The notes under the pieces are model-generated. The model was not told the origin of the DNA. It saw only the letters and a program-made list of their open reading frames with translations, and ran no database searches. This document shows positions 9,556-17,298 of a stretch of 42,817 nucleotides of DNA, piece by piece (position 1 is the stretch's first letter; every line of letters starts with the position of its first letter). The position numbers and the translations under genes are program-made. Source of the DNA: a virus; the IMG/VR virus record IMGVR_UViG_3300009417_000012, positions 1 to 42,817 of that record, one strand, 5' to 3'.

Positions 9556-10014
9556 CTACTGTTGAGTTTTGACCTTGATGTCAGAGATGGTTTCGATCGC
9601 GGTGCCATCGGGCAATTCCCCGGTGTCATCGCGGTGCTTGGCGATGGCCGTCGAGCCCGCCCGCTTGTGAAGGAAGCCGTGGATACGGTTGGCCGGGTCC
9701 TGCAGCAGCCATGCGTAATAGGCGTCCCAGTCTTTCACAACGGCGACCTCTCGGTCAACAACCTCAATCGCACCGTTGGTGAACTTCGCGCTCTTCTGCC
9801 CCTCGCTCAGGGACACCCGGGTGATGCGGTCGGACACGGACTTCAGGATGGCGGCGTACTGCTTGTGTGCCTGCATCAGTGCGGCGTCCACCAGCTCAAG
9901 CTGGTACATGTATGTGAACAGCTGCTCGGCATCGTCGAGTCCTTGGAAGTGGTCCTTCCACTGGTTAACGAACTCATCCGATACGGGTACTGTAACACTG
10001 GTTGGCTCGGTCAT
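9556..10014 (-). CDS. Conserved phage protein of unknown function upstream of the SSB-like gene
   Basis: A 152-residue protein. The start is the ATG at 10014, which follows AACAGGAGCTGAC; a longer frame exists but has no ribosome site. The central part is helical. The C-terminal third (WDAYYAWLLQDP, then KRAGSTAIAKHRDDTGELPDGT) matches a pattern seen in many phage hypothetical proteins encoded beside recombination or single-strand-binding genes: an aromatic-rich helix, a KR-x-S/G...A motif and a GELPxG turn. No catalytic motif is visible. The stop codon overlaps the ribosome site of the SSB-like gene, so the two are probably co-translated. It may serve the SSB-like protein, but this is inference from the neighbourhood. 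Confidence 0.8.
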   Translation of the reverse strand: MTEPTSVTVPVSDEFVNQWKDHFQGLDDAEQLFTYMYQLELVDAALMQAHKQYAAILKSVSDRITRVSLSEGQKSAKFTNGAIEVVDREVAVVKDWDAYYAWLLQDPANRIHGFLHKRAGSTAIAKHRDDTGELPDGTAIETISDIKVKTQQ

Positions 10015-10025
10015 GTCAGCTCCTG

Positions 10026-10157
10026 TTAATAGAACACCTTCACAAAAATGTGAAAAGAAAACAGCCCAATGAGTAACCACACGGCGTCACTCACACGGAA
10101 GTCGCCGATACCTGCGGTCCAGATATCGAGCACGCGTTCTTTGTGCTTACCAAACAT
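10026..10157 (-). CDS. Small single-pass membrane protein (43 aa)
   Basis: A 43-residue reading frame starting MFGKHKERVLDIW. It begins 2 bases after the helicase stop and ends 11 bases before the next ATG, so it exactly fills a gap in a tightly packed operon. Residues about 24-42 (AVWLLIGLFSFHIFVKVFY) form one hydrophobic helix after a charged N-terminus. A CAGGA element lies 4-8 bases before the ATG. Function is unknown; membrane anchoring or host membrane interference is possible. Confidence 0.55.
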   Translation of the reverse strand: MFGKHKERVLDIWTAGIGDFRVSDAVWLLIGLFSFHIFVKVFY

Positions 10158-10159
10158 GG

Positions 10160-11779
10160 TTATCCTGTGAATTTACTGGCAAGGGCGACGAGATCCAGCT
10201 CTCCTCGGGAGCGCTGATCCTCTGCCCGGAGCCGTGTGTATATCTCTTTCTCGAGATCACTGCTCACGACGGCGACGATACCGACACAGGTCTTCGTGGC
10301 ACTCCGTGCAGCGAACGGTCGGTCGTTCGCCTGCACCCACGTCTCGGGCTTGTACGTCGGGGACAACCACACCACCGAGTTGGCAGCGTCAAGGGTGAAG
10401 CCGTGCATCACCGAGTCAGGGTCAGCAACTAGGAACTGCACCTTCGCATCGGTCTGGAACCGGGGCTCGACTTGGTTTGCCTGCTTGTCCGTCGTCTTCC
10501 CATACAGGGTGAGTACCTCGGTGCGGGTCCGCTTGGCGAGGAGCGCAGCCACCGCCTCAAGCTGAGACGTGAACGAGCACAGCACAATCACCTTGGCGCT
10601 GGTCTCCTTCCACTGCTCGATGCACACATTCACCCGCTCGCTGATCGCCTTGTCGAACACCACGGCGTTACGCTCCACGTCATAGACAGCGCCGGTCGCC
10701 ACCTGCAGGAGCTTCCCGACAAGGACCGCCGCGTTCGCCGCCCGTATCTTCTGGTCCTCGATGTGAACAATCTTGTCCTTCGCCATCTTGGTGTAGGTCG
10801 TCTTCTGACTCTGGACGAACGGCACCTCCTCGGTGTGGTGCGTGACATCTGGCACGTCGAAGCACTCGTGTCGGAGCGCCCGGGAGCAGGGCCGCAGGGC
10901 GTTCACGATCAGGTGCTCGACGTTGTCGCGCTGCTTCCACACCTCATGATCGCCCTTCTTGAACGAGTACTGCGTCAGGTCCCGCCACTTGCTGTACGGC
11001 ACCGTGATACTCAACGGGTCGATCATCCGGCACAGCTCAAACAGCGTCTCGGGCAACCCCGTGTTCACCGTACCTGTCATGAACACCACGCGGAGCTTGG
11101 GCTGGCGACAGAACAGACGGAGGTTAGTGGACCTGTCCGCTGACGCATGCCGGAACATGTTCGACTCGTCGACGACCACCATGTCGAACTTCGCTTTCAT
11201 GATCGCGTTCGATGCCGTGTTCATCTTGTCGTGGTTGGCAACAACGATCTCGATGCGCGGGTCTGAGCAGATGTTCACGAAGTTCTTGATCGGCCCTGCT
11301 CCTGACTCGCACCGCCGGTGTGGCATGATCTGGAACAGGGTCTTCAACCACGTGCTCGAGATGATACGGCGGGGGCACAAGATCAGCACCCGCTTGATAT
11401 CCTCTGATCGAAAGAGCCTGTCGATCGCCCACGTAGCAGACGGCGTCTTGCCGGTACGCGGATCGTCGAGCACCCACGTTCGCTTGTTCCGGACGATGTT
11501 CCTCACCGTCGTGGGCTGGTGAGCGTACGGCGTGAAGGGCCCGGGGTAGGGGTAGTTCTCGAGCGGGTCCGGGGGCTTGACGTCAGCGGCGACGAGCAGC
11601 TTGTCGGAGTGCTGGTTGTAGGGGGTGCCGAACCACCCCGGCCAGTTCGGTATCGGTCGTGCGAAGTTGGTCGGGGCGGGGGGTTTGAACAGGACTACGG
11701 GGAGTCCGTCCTTGTTGTAGAAGATGCGTGAACTTTCCGGATCATGTTCATGGCGATCATCTGCTTGGTTTTCGTGCAC
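10160..11779 (-). CDS. SNF2/DEAD-type helicase
   Basis: A 539-residue superfamily 2 ATPase. Motif I is DDPRTGKT (Walker A), motif II is VVVDESN (a DEAH-box variant), motif III is MTGT. The second RecA-like domain has SVVWLSPTYKPETWVQANDR, ending in the QxxDR-like motif VI of SNF2 proteins (QxxGR). The frame stays open to 11938 with an ATG, but that would bury the first 53 residues inside the VRR-NUC gene. A GTG at 11779 with GGAGC 10 bases upstream is the better start. It overlaps the VRR-NUC gene by 85 bases. VRR-NUC plus SNF2 helicase is a recurring phage pair, probably for processing branched or recombining DNA. Confidence 0.88.
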   Translation of the reverse strand: MHENQADDRHEHDPESSRIFYNKDGLPVVLFKPPAPTNFARPIPNWPGWFGTPYNQHSDKLLVAADVKPPDPLENYPYPGPFTPYAHQPTTVRNIVRNKRTWVLDDPRTGKTPSATWAIDRLFRSEDIKRVLILCPRRIISSTWLKTLFQIMPHRRCESGAGPIKNFVNICSDPRIEIVVANHDKMNTASNAIMKAKFDMVVVDESNMFRHASADRSTNLRLFCRQPKLRVVFMTGTVNTGLPETLFELCRMIDPLSITVPYSKWRDLTQYSFKKGDHEVWKQRDNVEHLIVNALRPCSRALRHECFDVPDVTHHTEEVPFVQSQKTTYTKMAKDKIVHIEDQKIRAANAAVLVGKLLQVATGAVYDVERNAVVFDKAISERVNVCIEQWKETSAKVIVLCSFTSQLEAVAALLAKRTRTEVLTLYGKTTDKQANQVEPRFQTDAKVQFLVADPDSVMHGFTLDAANSVVWLSPTYKPETWVQANDRPFAARSATKTCVGIVAVVSSDLEKEIYTRLRAEDQRSRGELDLVALASKFTG

Positions 11780-12108
11780 GCTTGCAGTTGCTCCAGTATG
11801 TTGGGGAGTTCGCGGATGAATACTTCCGCCCCGTCGAGGCCACCCACCAGATAACACGTTCGTGGCATCCACTCGTCTCGCTCCTCGGCGTAGTCCTCCT
11901 GCAAGGGGGAGCGGGGCATCCCGTTCTGGGCCTTGCATTCGATGCGTATGGGGAACGGACCCAGATCCACGAAGAGATCCGGGCGACCGTTACTGTTGTA
12001 CCGTACAGCTGGCGGCTTGTCGATCATCACCGTCAGCCCGGTAGCGTCGCCAAACCGACGGAGATCCCGCTTCAGTTTGGCGACGACTTTCTCTTCTGGT
12101 TTAGCCAC
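11695..12108 (-). CDS. VRR-NUC domain nuclease
   Basis: A 137-residue PD-(D/E)XK nuclease of the VRR-NUC family. The core is GRPDLFVDL followed by RIECKAQNG: the metal-binding Asp, then the E-x-K pair. The N-terminal helix (KPEEKVVAKLKRDLRRFG) is typical of the family. VRR-NUC proteins are structure-specific nucleases that act on Holliday junctions or flaps. The start is GTG at 12108, just inside the 50-residue membrane gene. The gene overlaps the downstream helicase, so the two products are likely made in step. Confidence 0.88.
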   Translation of the reverse strand: MAKPEEKVVAKLKRDLRRFGDATGLTVMIDKPPAVRYNSNGRPDLFVDLGPFPIRIECKAQNGMPRSPLQEDYAEERDEWMPRTCYLVGGLDGAEVFIRELPNILEQLQACTKTKQMIAMNMIRKVHASSTTRTDSP

Positions 12109-12253
12109 TGATAATGTACCTGAATGAAAGAGCGAGAACGATCTGGAAAATTATTATGATGGCGGCGCCGGTCATGAACCCGTAAGTGAAGTCCAGTACG
12201 CGGCTCGGAATTAATTCAAACGTCTTGACGCGCTTTGTCCCTTGAAGATTCAT
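12101..12253 (-). CDS. Small membrane protein (50 aa)
   Basis: A 50-residue frame beginning MNLQGTKRVKTFEL, with one hydrophobic helix around GAAIIIIFQIVLALSFRYI near the C-terminus. Its ATG overlaps the TGA of the 33-residue gene as ATGA, and its TAA overlaps the GTG start region of the VRR-NUC gene. It has no good ribosome site and probably relies on translational coupling. It could be a holin-like or membrane-disturbing protein, but no homology is recognised. Confidence 0.55.
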   Translation of the reverse strand: MNLQGTKRVKTFELIPSRVLDFTYGFMTGAAIIIIFQIVLALSFRYIISG

Positions 12254-12351
12254 ATCGGTATTATTCCATTGTAGAAGGCAAGACCAAACCAGAAGGGCAC
12301 TGATACCCTGAGAGCTATCAGCGCCCCTTCCAACCACACGGCGGGACTCAT
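12250..12351 (-). CDS. Very small membrane protein (33 aa)
   Basis: A 33-residue frame starting MSPAVWLEGALIAL, with a hydrophobic, aromatic helix (VPFWFGLAFYNGIIPI) to its end. It is supported by exact ATGA overlaps on both sides: with the secreted Cys protein upstream and the 50-residue membrane protein downstream. Function is unknown. Together these three genes form a mini-cluster of envelope-directed products inside the replication operon. Confidence 0.5.
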   Translation of the reverse strand: MSPAVWLEGALIALRVSVPFWFGLAFYNGIIPI

Positions 12352-12668
12352 CCGCAGTACCATATGGCTTGGTTGTTGATGTACACGTACCGGCACTGCT
12401 GCCGGGGCTGGCTGAAGTTGTTGCGCTGTTGGAAAGTGTTCTGCGGCTGCTGATTGTAGTCGCAGACCCAATGCGCTTGGCCGTCAACATACACGTATTT
12501 ACAATTGGTTGTGTAGGCCTCCGGCTCGTCGGCTCGCGCTTCGTATGTCGTGCTGCCCAACACCAGCACAAGGAGCAGCAGCCAGAACATCGGCAGCCCT
12601 TCGTCACGGCGTCGGTGTGCGGCCCGGGTGCGGGGTGAGTTACGTCGTCGATCGGTAGGGCGGGTCAT
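12348..12668 (-). CDS. Secreted protein with two Cys-bracketed YVY repeats
   Basis: A 106-residue protein started at the ATG at 12668, which overlaps the nuclease TGA (ATGA) and follows AAGGAGCAGCGAA. A basic N-terminus precedes a signal peptide core (FWLLLLVLVLGS) and a likely signal peptidase I site after EARA. A second start at MFWLLL would give a conventional short signal. The mature part holds two 14-residue repeats, CKYVYVDGQAHWVC and CRYVYINNQAIWYC, joined by a Gln/Asn-rich linker. Each repeat begins and ends with Cys, so one disulfide per repeat in the periplasm is plausible. I know no family for it. Superinfection exclusion, envelope binding or lysis timing are guesses. Confidence 0.7.
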   Translation of the reverse strand: MTRPTDRRRNSPRTRAAHRRRDEGLPMFWLLLLVLVLGSTTYEARADEPEAYTTNCKYVYVDGQAHWVCDYNQQPQNTFQQRNNFSQPRQQCRYVYINNQAIWYCG

Positions 12669-13384
12669 TTCGCTGCTCCTTCTTTGTCGCTGTGGACACA
12701 GTGGTCCTTGGTTAACGGGCAGTAGGGACACAAGCCCGAGGGTGAGGCTTCCCAGTCTTCCGGATCGTTCGGATCTTTCCGGGCGACTCGGTCGGCCAGT
12801 CGAATAACATCGTGCTGCAGGTCGATCAACTGACCTCGCTCGATTCTCAGTGGGATGGCGGGGACTTGCAAGTCCTCCTTGATGAACGTCAGGTCCGCTC
12901 GGATCGTCATGATGTTGGGCTTCGCCAGAAACAGTACCATCGCCTGTTGATAGAGCTGATCGAGATCAGCGTAGCCGCTCTTGCCTGTCTTCCAGTCGGT
13001 GATATAGGCGATGTCGTCCCGCTCCAGCACGAGATCAATGAAGCAGGTGTAGAAACCGTTCTTCGAGAACGGGGCTCCCAGCGTCCAGTCGGGCATCACC
13101 GTGCAGCCGAACTCGGCGTGGGTGAAAGTGATCCCTGTCGGACGATCCTTCGCCATCCGCTCCTTGACCTTCTCGAGACGGGCGAGCACCCAGTTGTACT
13201 GCCTGAACTTGGAAGGCAGGTCCGTCTCGCCGTGTTTCAGGGCCATCTCGATGGCGGCGTGGATCGCCTTACCCTCGCCGGCCCCGTCGTACTTGCGTCT
13301 TACGGCGCGAGTGAAACGGACGTAGTAGAACTGCTTCTGACAGGTGGCAAAATCTTTGAAAGCGGAGTAGCTGTATGCGTTCAC
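12665..13384 (-). CDS. RecB/Cas4-like PD-(D/E)XK exonuclease with predicted Fe-S cluster
   Basis: A 239-residue protein. GKAIHAAIE near residue 40 gives the conserved His; CFIDLVLE gives the metal-binding Asp; ITDWKTGK gives the D...K core; QLYQQAMVLF gives the Q/Y motif of RecB-family nucleases. One Cys at the N-terminus (FATCQKQFYY) and three at the C-terminus (LCPYCPLTKDHC) are spaced as in the 4Fe-4S clusters of Cas4 and AddB nucleases. It probably degrades or recombines DNA ends. The start is a GTG overlapping the upstream TGA, after AGGAGAGACC. It sits next to the DNA polymerase gene, as in many phages. Confidence 0.9.
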   Translation of the reverse strand: MNAYSYSAFKDFATCQKQFYYVRFTRAVRRKYDGAGEGKAIHAAIEMALKHGETDLPSKFRQYNWVLARLEKVKERMAKDRPTGITFTHAEFGCTVMPDWTLGAPFSKNGFYTCFIDLVLERDDIAYITDWKTGKSGYADLDQLYQQAMVLFLAKPNIMTIRADLTFIKEDLQVPAIPLRIERGQLIDLQHDVIRLADRVARKDPNDPEDWEASPSGLCPYCPLTKDHCVHSDKEGAAK

Positions 13385-13590
13385 GGTCTCTCCTGTTTGG
13401 GTGGGGCGTGATTACCACACCAGTCGTGCAAGTCTATGTAGGTCCAGCCGCTCGACTGCCGGGCGTCCTCACGAATCTCTTGGTTACTGACGAAGCGATC
13501 GAAGAACACGCACCGCCAGCAGCCGGGGTGGTCACAGTCAAGAAGTACCCGCACGGTCTTAGTACCCTCGGTCGTTCGGGTGATTGACAT
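13381..13590 (-). CDS. Small Cys-rich protein between polymerase and nuclease
   Basis: A 69-residue protein with CDHPGCWRC near residue 19 and WCGNH near the end, so it is likely a small zinc-binding protein. The ribosome site TAGGAGCAGCGC lies directly before the ATG, 9 bases after the polymerase stop. The TGA overlaps the nuclease GTG. Unlike the array proteins at 18919-26798 it lacks the C-terminal P-x-F tail. Its role is unknown; it may help polymerase or nuclease. Confidence 0.75.
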   Translation of the reverse strand: MSITRTTEGTKTVRVLLDCDHPGCWRCVFFDRFVSNQEIREDARQSSGWTYIDLHDWCGNHAPPKQERP

Positions 13591-13599
13591 GCGCTGCTC

Positions 13600-15633
13600 C
13601 TATTTGATGTCGCCATAGACGCGACCGAGTTTCGGCTTGCACACCAGCGGTGGCATGTCAGGCCAGTACGGACGATACGATTCCTCAAGGATGCGCTGGA
13701 TCTCAGGCAGGTACGCTTCGGCCTGAGCCTCGGGGAGCAGGCCCACCAGCTCATCGTATATGTTATGTGCTACCCGCACGCCCAGTTGTTTTTCAATCAG
13801 GAACTGAGCGTGCGTCATGATCTCGTTAGCCAGACTCTGCGCCAAGTTCTCCACGAGCAGCGCACCGTACACGTTGCTGCTCCAGCCCGGACCCCGGGAG
13901 GAGTAGGACAAACCTTCGGACGACAGGTGCAGGTCTCGATAGTTCATGCACGTACCGCTGGGCCAGCGGACCACAGCAACGCCTTGCTCATGAGAGTAGA
14001 AACCGATGAGTGTTTCCGTCGGCAGGTTCAGGTGCTGGCCCAGCGTCTCTCGGTCGATCGATCCACTGCGGGCGACCTGATTCAATAGCGCATCGCAGAA
14101 CCGCCACGCCGCAGGCAGCGCAGGGTGCTTGACCTTGCGGAAAGTGTCGACGATCCGCATCGCATCCATGTGGTCGATGCCCAGCGAGATGCCCAGCCGC
14201 TCTGCTCCTGTGCCGTACTGACAGGAGAGCTGCCCGATCTTGCCCATGAACCGCTGATCAAGATCGACCGTCGCAGGGTCAACACCAAACGCCTCAGCGT
14301 ACAGATCCACATACATGTCTCGGTCGTTGAGGATGTAGTCGATACCCGTCTGATCTCGCACCATCCATCGAGTGATGCGCAACTCAAACCCTGAGTAGTC
14401 CGCCGCGAAAAGAACGTACCCCGGAGGAGCCTCGATGCAATTGCGTACGATCCCCTTGCTGGGCCAGTTCAGGGGGTTGCCCCCTGACCCGTCACTGCCC
14501 GTCGGCCTGTGGGTGTGAGCCCCTGACGCCACGATATGCAGGGGGAACGCACCGCCCAGCGCCTTGGCAATTCGGGAGTATCGATAGTTACGCTTATCAC
14601 GGCTACCCGCTGACACTTCCCCCTTCAGGTCCATCATGCGCACCACATCAGGCGGTGTGTAGGGTGAGTTGTAGATCCGCTTCCACTCGGGGTGAGCCTT
14701 GCTGGCGAGCGCTATCTGTTTATCGGGGTCGCTCGGGCTCGGGATCGTGGGCCACCCGCCGGGGTAGATCGCATCCATGATCTCCTTGAACTTGGCAGAC
14801 GACCGAAGCTGACTCGCCTGTATACCCTGCGAGTCCATGTAGTCCTTCACCTCTTGGTCCTGCAGCTCCTGATGGTGGCGCAGCTTCTCGTGATCGAGCC
14901 GAAGCACGGGGTCACACATCTGGCGCAAGGCCCAGTCGATAAAGTACCGGCGGATAGCGGGGATCTTGCCGTCCATCTTCTCCCACACGGCCCGGAGTTT
15001 CTCCACGTCTTGGTAGGCGTAGACCAGATAGGCTTCGAGATCCGCCTGATCTAGGTCTTGAGGGTGCTTGCCCATGACACTGAACAGGCCACGCCGATCC
15101 TTGGCCTGCCGCTCCTCCTCGCCGTTGCCCAGTACGTACGTCTGGTAGCAATCCTCCAGTGACTGGCCGTGCATGTACCGCTTCGACCCTCGCGTTCGTG
15201 TATAAGCTGAGCCGTTCAGGTACTGGTCCATCATCATCGTGCACACGCACTGCCCCGGCACGAGCCCCGTGTGGTAGCGGATGTAGGAGAAGTCGAACGC
15301 TCCGTTGTGGGCGACCACGGGGCGATGCTCATACCCGCGTCCGACCAGAATTCTTTTGAGCTGCGCCGCGGGAGTCTCATCGAAGCTCCCCGGTGCAGCG
15401 GGCTGACGGGGTAGAAGCAAGGGGGTCACCCCCTCGCCCGGCATCAGCGGATCATCAAGGATCACACACTGCGGATGCGACAGGGGGTGCACGTTGTACT
15501 CCCACGTGCTCATGTTCTTCAGGCTGCACCCGTCATCGAAGTAGGTCTCGAGGTCGAGGAACAGCGGCGCGTTGCCATGCCCAGTGGGGTATGGGTTGAT
15601 GACTGCTCGGGGCGAACTAGCGGGGGTGTTCAC
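13600..15633 (-). CDS. Family A DNA polymerase with 3'-5' exonuclease domain
   Basis: A 677-residue replicative polymerase. The exonuclease domain has FLDLET (D27, E29), VVAHNGAFD (N110 to D114) and YAYQD (D209), a DEDDy set, so proofreading should be active. The polymerase domain has motif A ADYSGFELRI (D412), motif B RFMGKIGQLSCQYG (R461, K465, Y473) and motif C NIYDELV near residue 640, where Y replaces the usual H of the HDE triad. The start is GTG at 15633, overlapping the previous TGA (GTGA). It is the main polymerase of this phage and lies with nuclease, helicase and SSB-like genes in one operon. Confidence 0.95.
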   Translation of the reverse strand: MNTPASSPRAVINPYPTGHGNAPLFLDLETYFDDGCSLKNMSTWEYNVHPLSHPQCVILDDPLMPGEGVTPLLLPRQPAAPGSFDETPAAQLKRILVGRGYEHRPVVAHNGAFDFSYIRYHTGLVPGQCVCTMMMDQYLNGSAYTRTRGSKRYMHGQSLEDCYQTYVLGNGEEERQAKDRRGLFSVMGKHPQDLDQADLEAYLVYAYQDVEKLRAVWEKMDGKIPAIRRYFIDWALRQMCDPVLRLDHEKLRHHQELQDQEVKDYMDSQGIQASQLRSSAKFKEIMDAIYPGGWPTIPSPSDPDKQIALASKAHPEWKRIYNSPYTPPDVVRMMDLKGEVSAGSRDKRNYRYSRIAKALGGAFPLHIVASGAHTHRPTGSDGSGGNPLNWPSKGIVRNCIEAPPGYVLFAADYSGFELRITRWMVRDQTGIDYILNDRDMYVDLYAEAFGVDPATVDLDQRFMGKIGQLSCQYGTGAERLGISLGIDHMDAMRIVDTFRKVKHPALPAAWRFCDALLNQVARSGSIDRETLGQHLNLPTETLIGFYSHEQGVAVVRWPSGTCMNYRDLHLSSEGLSYSSRGPGWSSNVYGALLVENLAQSLANEIMTHAQFLIEKQLGVRVAHNIYDELVGLLPEAQAEAYLPEIQRILEESYRPYWPDMPPLVCKPKLGRVYGDIK

Positions 15634-15839
15634 GCCGTGTGTGTCCGGTGCTTGTCGCGGTGAATCTCTGCTTCCAAATCCCGCAGCTCCTTCTGCTTGC
15701 GCTTCATCTTTCTGCAGGCTGCACGGTACTTGTGCTCTGCTTCGTCTCGCTCAGTCTCGTAATAGCCAGCACGAATTCTCAGATTCTCAATAGCCTGTTC
15801 AAGGCCAGCAATTAGTTCCGCGTTTTCATCGGCGCCCAT
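15630..15839 (-). CDS. Small coiled-coil protein upstream of DNA polymerase
   Basis: A 69-residue, highly charged helical protein (ENLRIRAGYYETERDEAEHK, then KMKRKQKELRDLEAEI) that should form one long coiled coil. GACAGGAGCTGAGA precedes the ATG, and a GC hairpin lies about 10 bases further upstream in the leader. The stop overlaps the polymerase GTG, so translation of the polymerase is probably coupled to it. Function is unknown; a polymerase accessory or oligomerisation factor is possible. Confidence 0.8.
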   Translation of the reverse strand: MGADENAELIAGLEQAIENLRIRAGYYETERDEAEHKYRAACRKMKRKQKELRDLEAEIHRDKHRTHTA

Positions 15840-15841
15840 TC

Positions 15842-15900
15842 TCAGCTCCTGTCAGCGCCCCGCCCGGGATGGGCGGGGCTAGGTCTACCTACTCGCTGCC
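15842..15900 (-). repeat. Intergenic GC-hairpin repeat, copy 1
   Basis: A nearly 60-base element also found at 16226-16285. It holds a perfect 9-bp hairpin (GCCCCGCCC at 15857-15865, complement at 15871-15879), the shared ribosome-site sequence of the downstream gene and the end of the upstream gene (Gly-Ser-Glu-stop). There is no U-run, so it is not a normal intrinsic terminator. It sits where it could affect mRNA stability or translation. Confidence 0.8.
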
Positions 15901-16221
15901 GATTTGCTCGTTTGCCAGTCTGATCACCTTCTCCCAAGCATTGACACTCGCATAACTTTTCTGCAAAGCGGCTTGCAGCATGGCCTCATAGCCTGTCGCC
16001 AGAGCAATAGCCTGAATGTCAACATGCTCAGCTTCTGCGATCTGATGCTTGTTCTTTCTGTTTGCGGTCTGGCTGTCCGCGATGGAATGAATCAGACTTC
16101 TAGCTTGGTCGAACGCTCTTTGCGCTGTGATCAAAACCTCTGCCCATTGAGCCTCGTCGGCCTCGATAAGTACGCCGTGATTCTCCACAGCGCTTGCCAC
16201 TGTCATTTTTTTCTTGGTCAT
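15889..16221 (-). CDS. Hypothetical helical protein (110 aa)
   Basis: A 110-residue helical protein (MTKKKMTVASAVENHGV...) with no Cys and no recognisable motif. It is led by CAGGAGCTGACAAG. It ends in GSE, the same codons that end the next upstream gene, because both 3' ends lie inside copies of the same hairpin repeat. It is co-directional with the DUF3150-like gene and the polymerase. Function is unknown. Confidence 0.75.
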   Translation of the reverse strand: MTKKKMTVASAVENHGVLIEADEAQWAEVLITAQRAFDQARSLIHSIADSQTANRKNKHQIAEAEHVDIQAIALATGYEAMLQAALQKSYASVNAWEKVIRLANEQIGSE

Positions 16222-16225
16222 CTTG

Positions 16226-16285
16226 TCAGCTCCTGTCAGTGCCCCGCCCGGGAGGGGCGGGGCTATGCACTACCTACTCGCTGCC
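16226..16285 (-). repeat. Intergenic GC-hairpin repeat, copy 2
   Basis: Second copy of the element at 15842-15900. The stem is 16241-16249 with 16255-16263 around a 5-base loop, flanked by the same CAGCTCCTGTCAG and CTACCTACTCGCTGCC blocks. The stems are identical, while the loop and a short stretch outside differ. Confidence 0.8.
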
Positions 16286-17203
16286 CGTCGTTATGCAGCT
16301 GGACTCGAGGTTGAACGCCGTGGTCTCGAGTGAGCTCCGCAGTGTCTGCACCTTGGCCGCATCGAACAGATCATTGTTCGTGGTGGCCGGACCAAACACT
16401 TTGAAGTCGTCGAAGTTATCGAGGAAGTGCGGGAACTTCCGGCAGAAGTTCGAGACATCAGGGGCTGTGTCACCGACGATCGCATCCGCCGACTCGCACG
16501 CCGTACGCAAGGCGTTGAACGTACGACGACTGACGGCGGTCTCGCCGCCGACCACGGTCAGGAGATCCCGGCACTCGTCCGCAAGCTTGCGTCGAATCTG
16601 ATCAAGCATGCGATCGAGCTGCTGGCAGGCGTCGGCGGCAATACGCTCGACCACCTGAGGGGGCAGCGCACTGCTCGCGTTGTCGGCCATCGCTTCGACG
16701 AACGCCTGCGTCTCGAACTCGGCGATGTAGTCTGCCGCCGCCACATAGGGGAACTTGTTGAGGGGTACCTCGAACTCCCCGGCGGATGACAGGCACTTGG
16801 CCCGGAAGTTATCCCATGCCGTCGTCGGCACAAGATCATGGCTCTTGATGTAGCTGTCAGCCACGGCGGTGCGCTCCTTGCGAGTCGTCTCGATGACATC
16901 GAGCGCAGCCTGCAGCTTGTCCACCGGGATGGTGAACTCCATGCCCTTGCCGGGTCGGGCGTTGAGCCAGCCCATACTACTGATCGTGCGCTTCAGGGTG
17001 TTGCGGATCTTACCGTCCTCTTTCTGCAGGTCGGTCGGGATCAGACTGAACGAGGTCTTCGCCTTGGCGCCGGCCTGCTCCTCGAGCAGGAGATCGGCTT
17101 CCTTGATGTGCGCCGTCTGCCGGGGGCTGGAGGTGTGGACACGGACAGTCACAAGCGTCGACCGTGCACGGTCATGGAACTGCTGATTGATATTGGTGTT
17201 CAT
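16274..17203 (-). CDS. DUF3150-like protein, partner of the CobS-like ATPase
   Basis: A 309-residue protein started at the ATG at 17203 (MNTNINQQFHDRARS); an upstream ATG at 17290 has no ribosome site. The N-terminal part has a beta strand with LVTVRVHTSS, then helices, and a short segment (ISSMGWLNARPGKGMEFTIP) with the look of DUF3150 proteins. These are encoded beside phage MoxR/CobS ATPases. The rest is helical with scattered Cys. It lies directly after the CobS-like gene. DUF3150, CobS-like and CobT-like genes recur together in phages, so it is probably the third component of that machine. The family call is by context and general resemblance. Confidence 0.6.
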   Translation of the reverse strand: MNTNINQQFHDRARSTLVTVRVHTSSPRQTAHIKEADLLLEEQAGAKAKTSFSLIPTDLQKEDGKIRNTLKRTISSMGWLNARPGKGMEFTIPVDKLQAALDVIETTRKERTAVADSYIKSHDLVPTTAWDNFRAKCLSSAGEFEVPLNKFPYVAAADYIAEFETQAFVEAMADNASSALPPQVVERIAADACQQLDRMLDQIRRKLADECRDLLTVVGGETAVSRRTFNALRTACESADAIVGDTAPDVSNFCRKFPHFLDNFDDFKVFGPATTNNDLFDAAKVQTLRSSLETTAFNLESSCITTGSE

Positions 17204-17298
17204 GTGGTTGTCTCTCGTTAGGCAAGATAGATTAACGTACGTTTTGTGGGGTAGGCCATCCGTGGCCTGAGTATAAGTACGCCAGCTCACGCAGCAGC

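Noticed and set aside
10160-11938. Long form of the helicase starting at 11938
   Set aside because: The extra 53 residues are Arg/Gly/Pro-rich shadow of the VRR-NUC gene and have no ribosome site; GTG at 11779 is better placed.
12101-12607. 168-codon frame covering the three small envelope genes
   Set aside because: Only its last 50 codons, starting at the ATGA at 12253, have a membrane helix and coupling; the rest is antiphase to the secreted protein.
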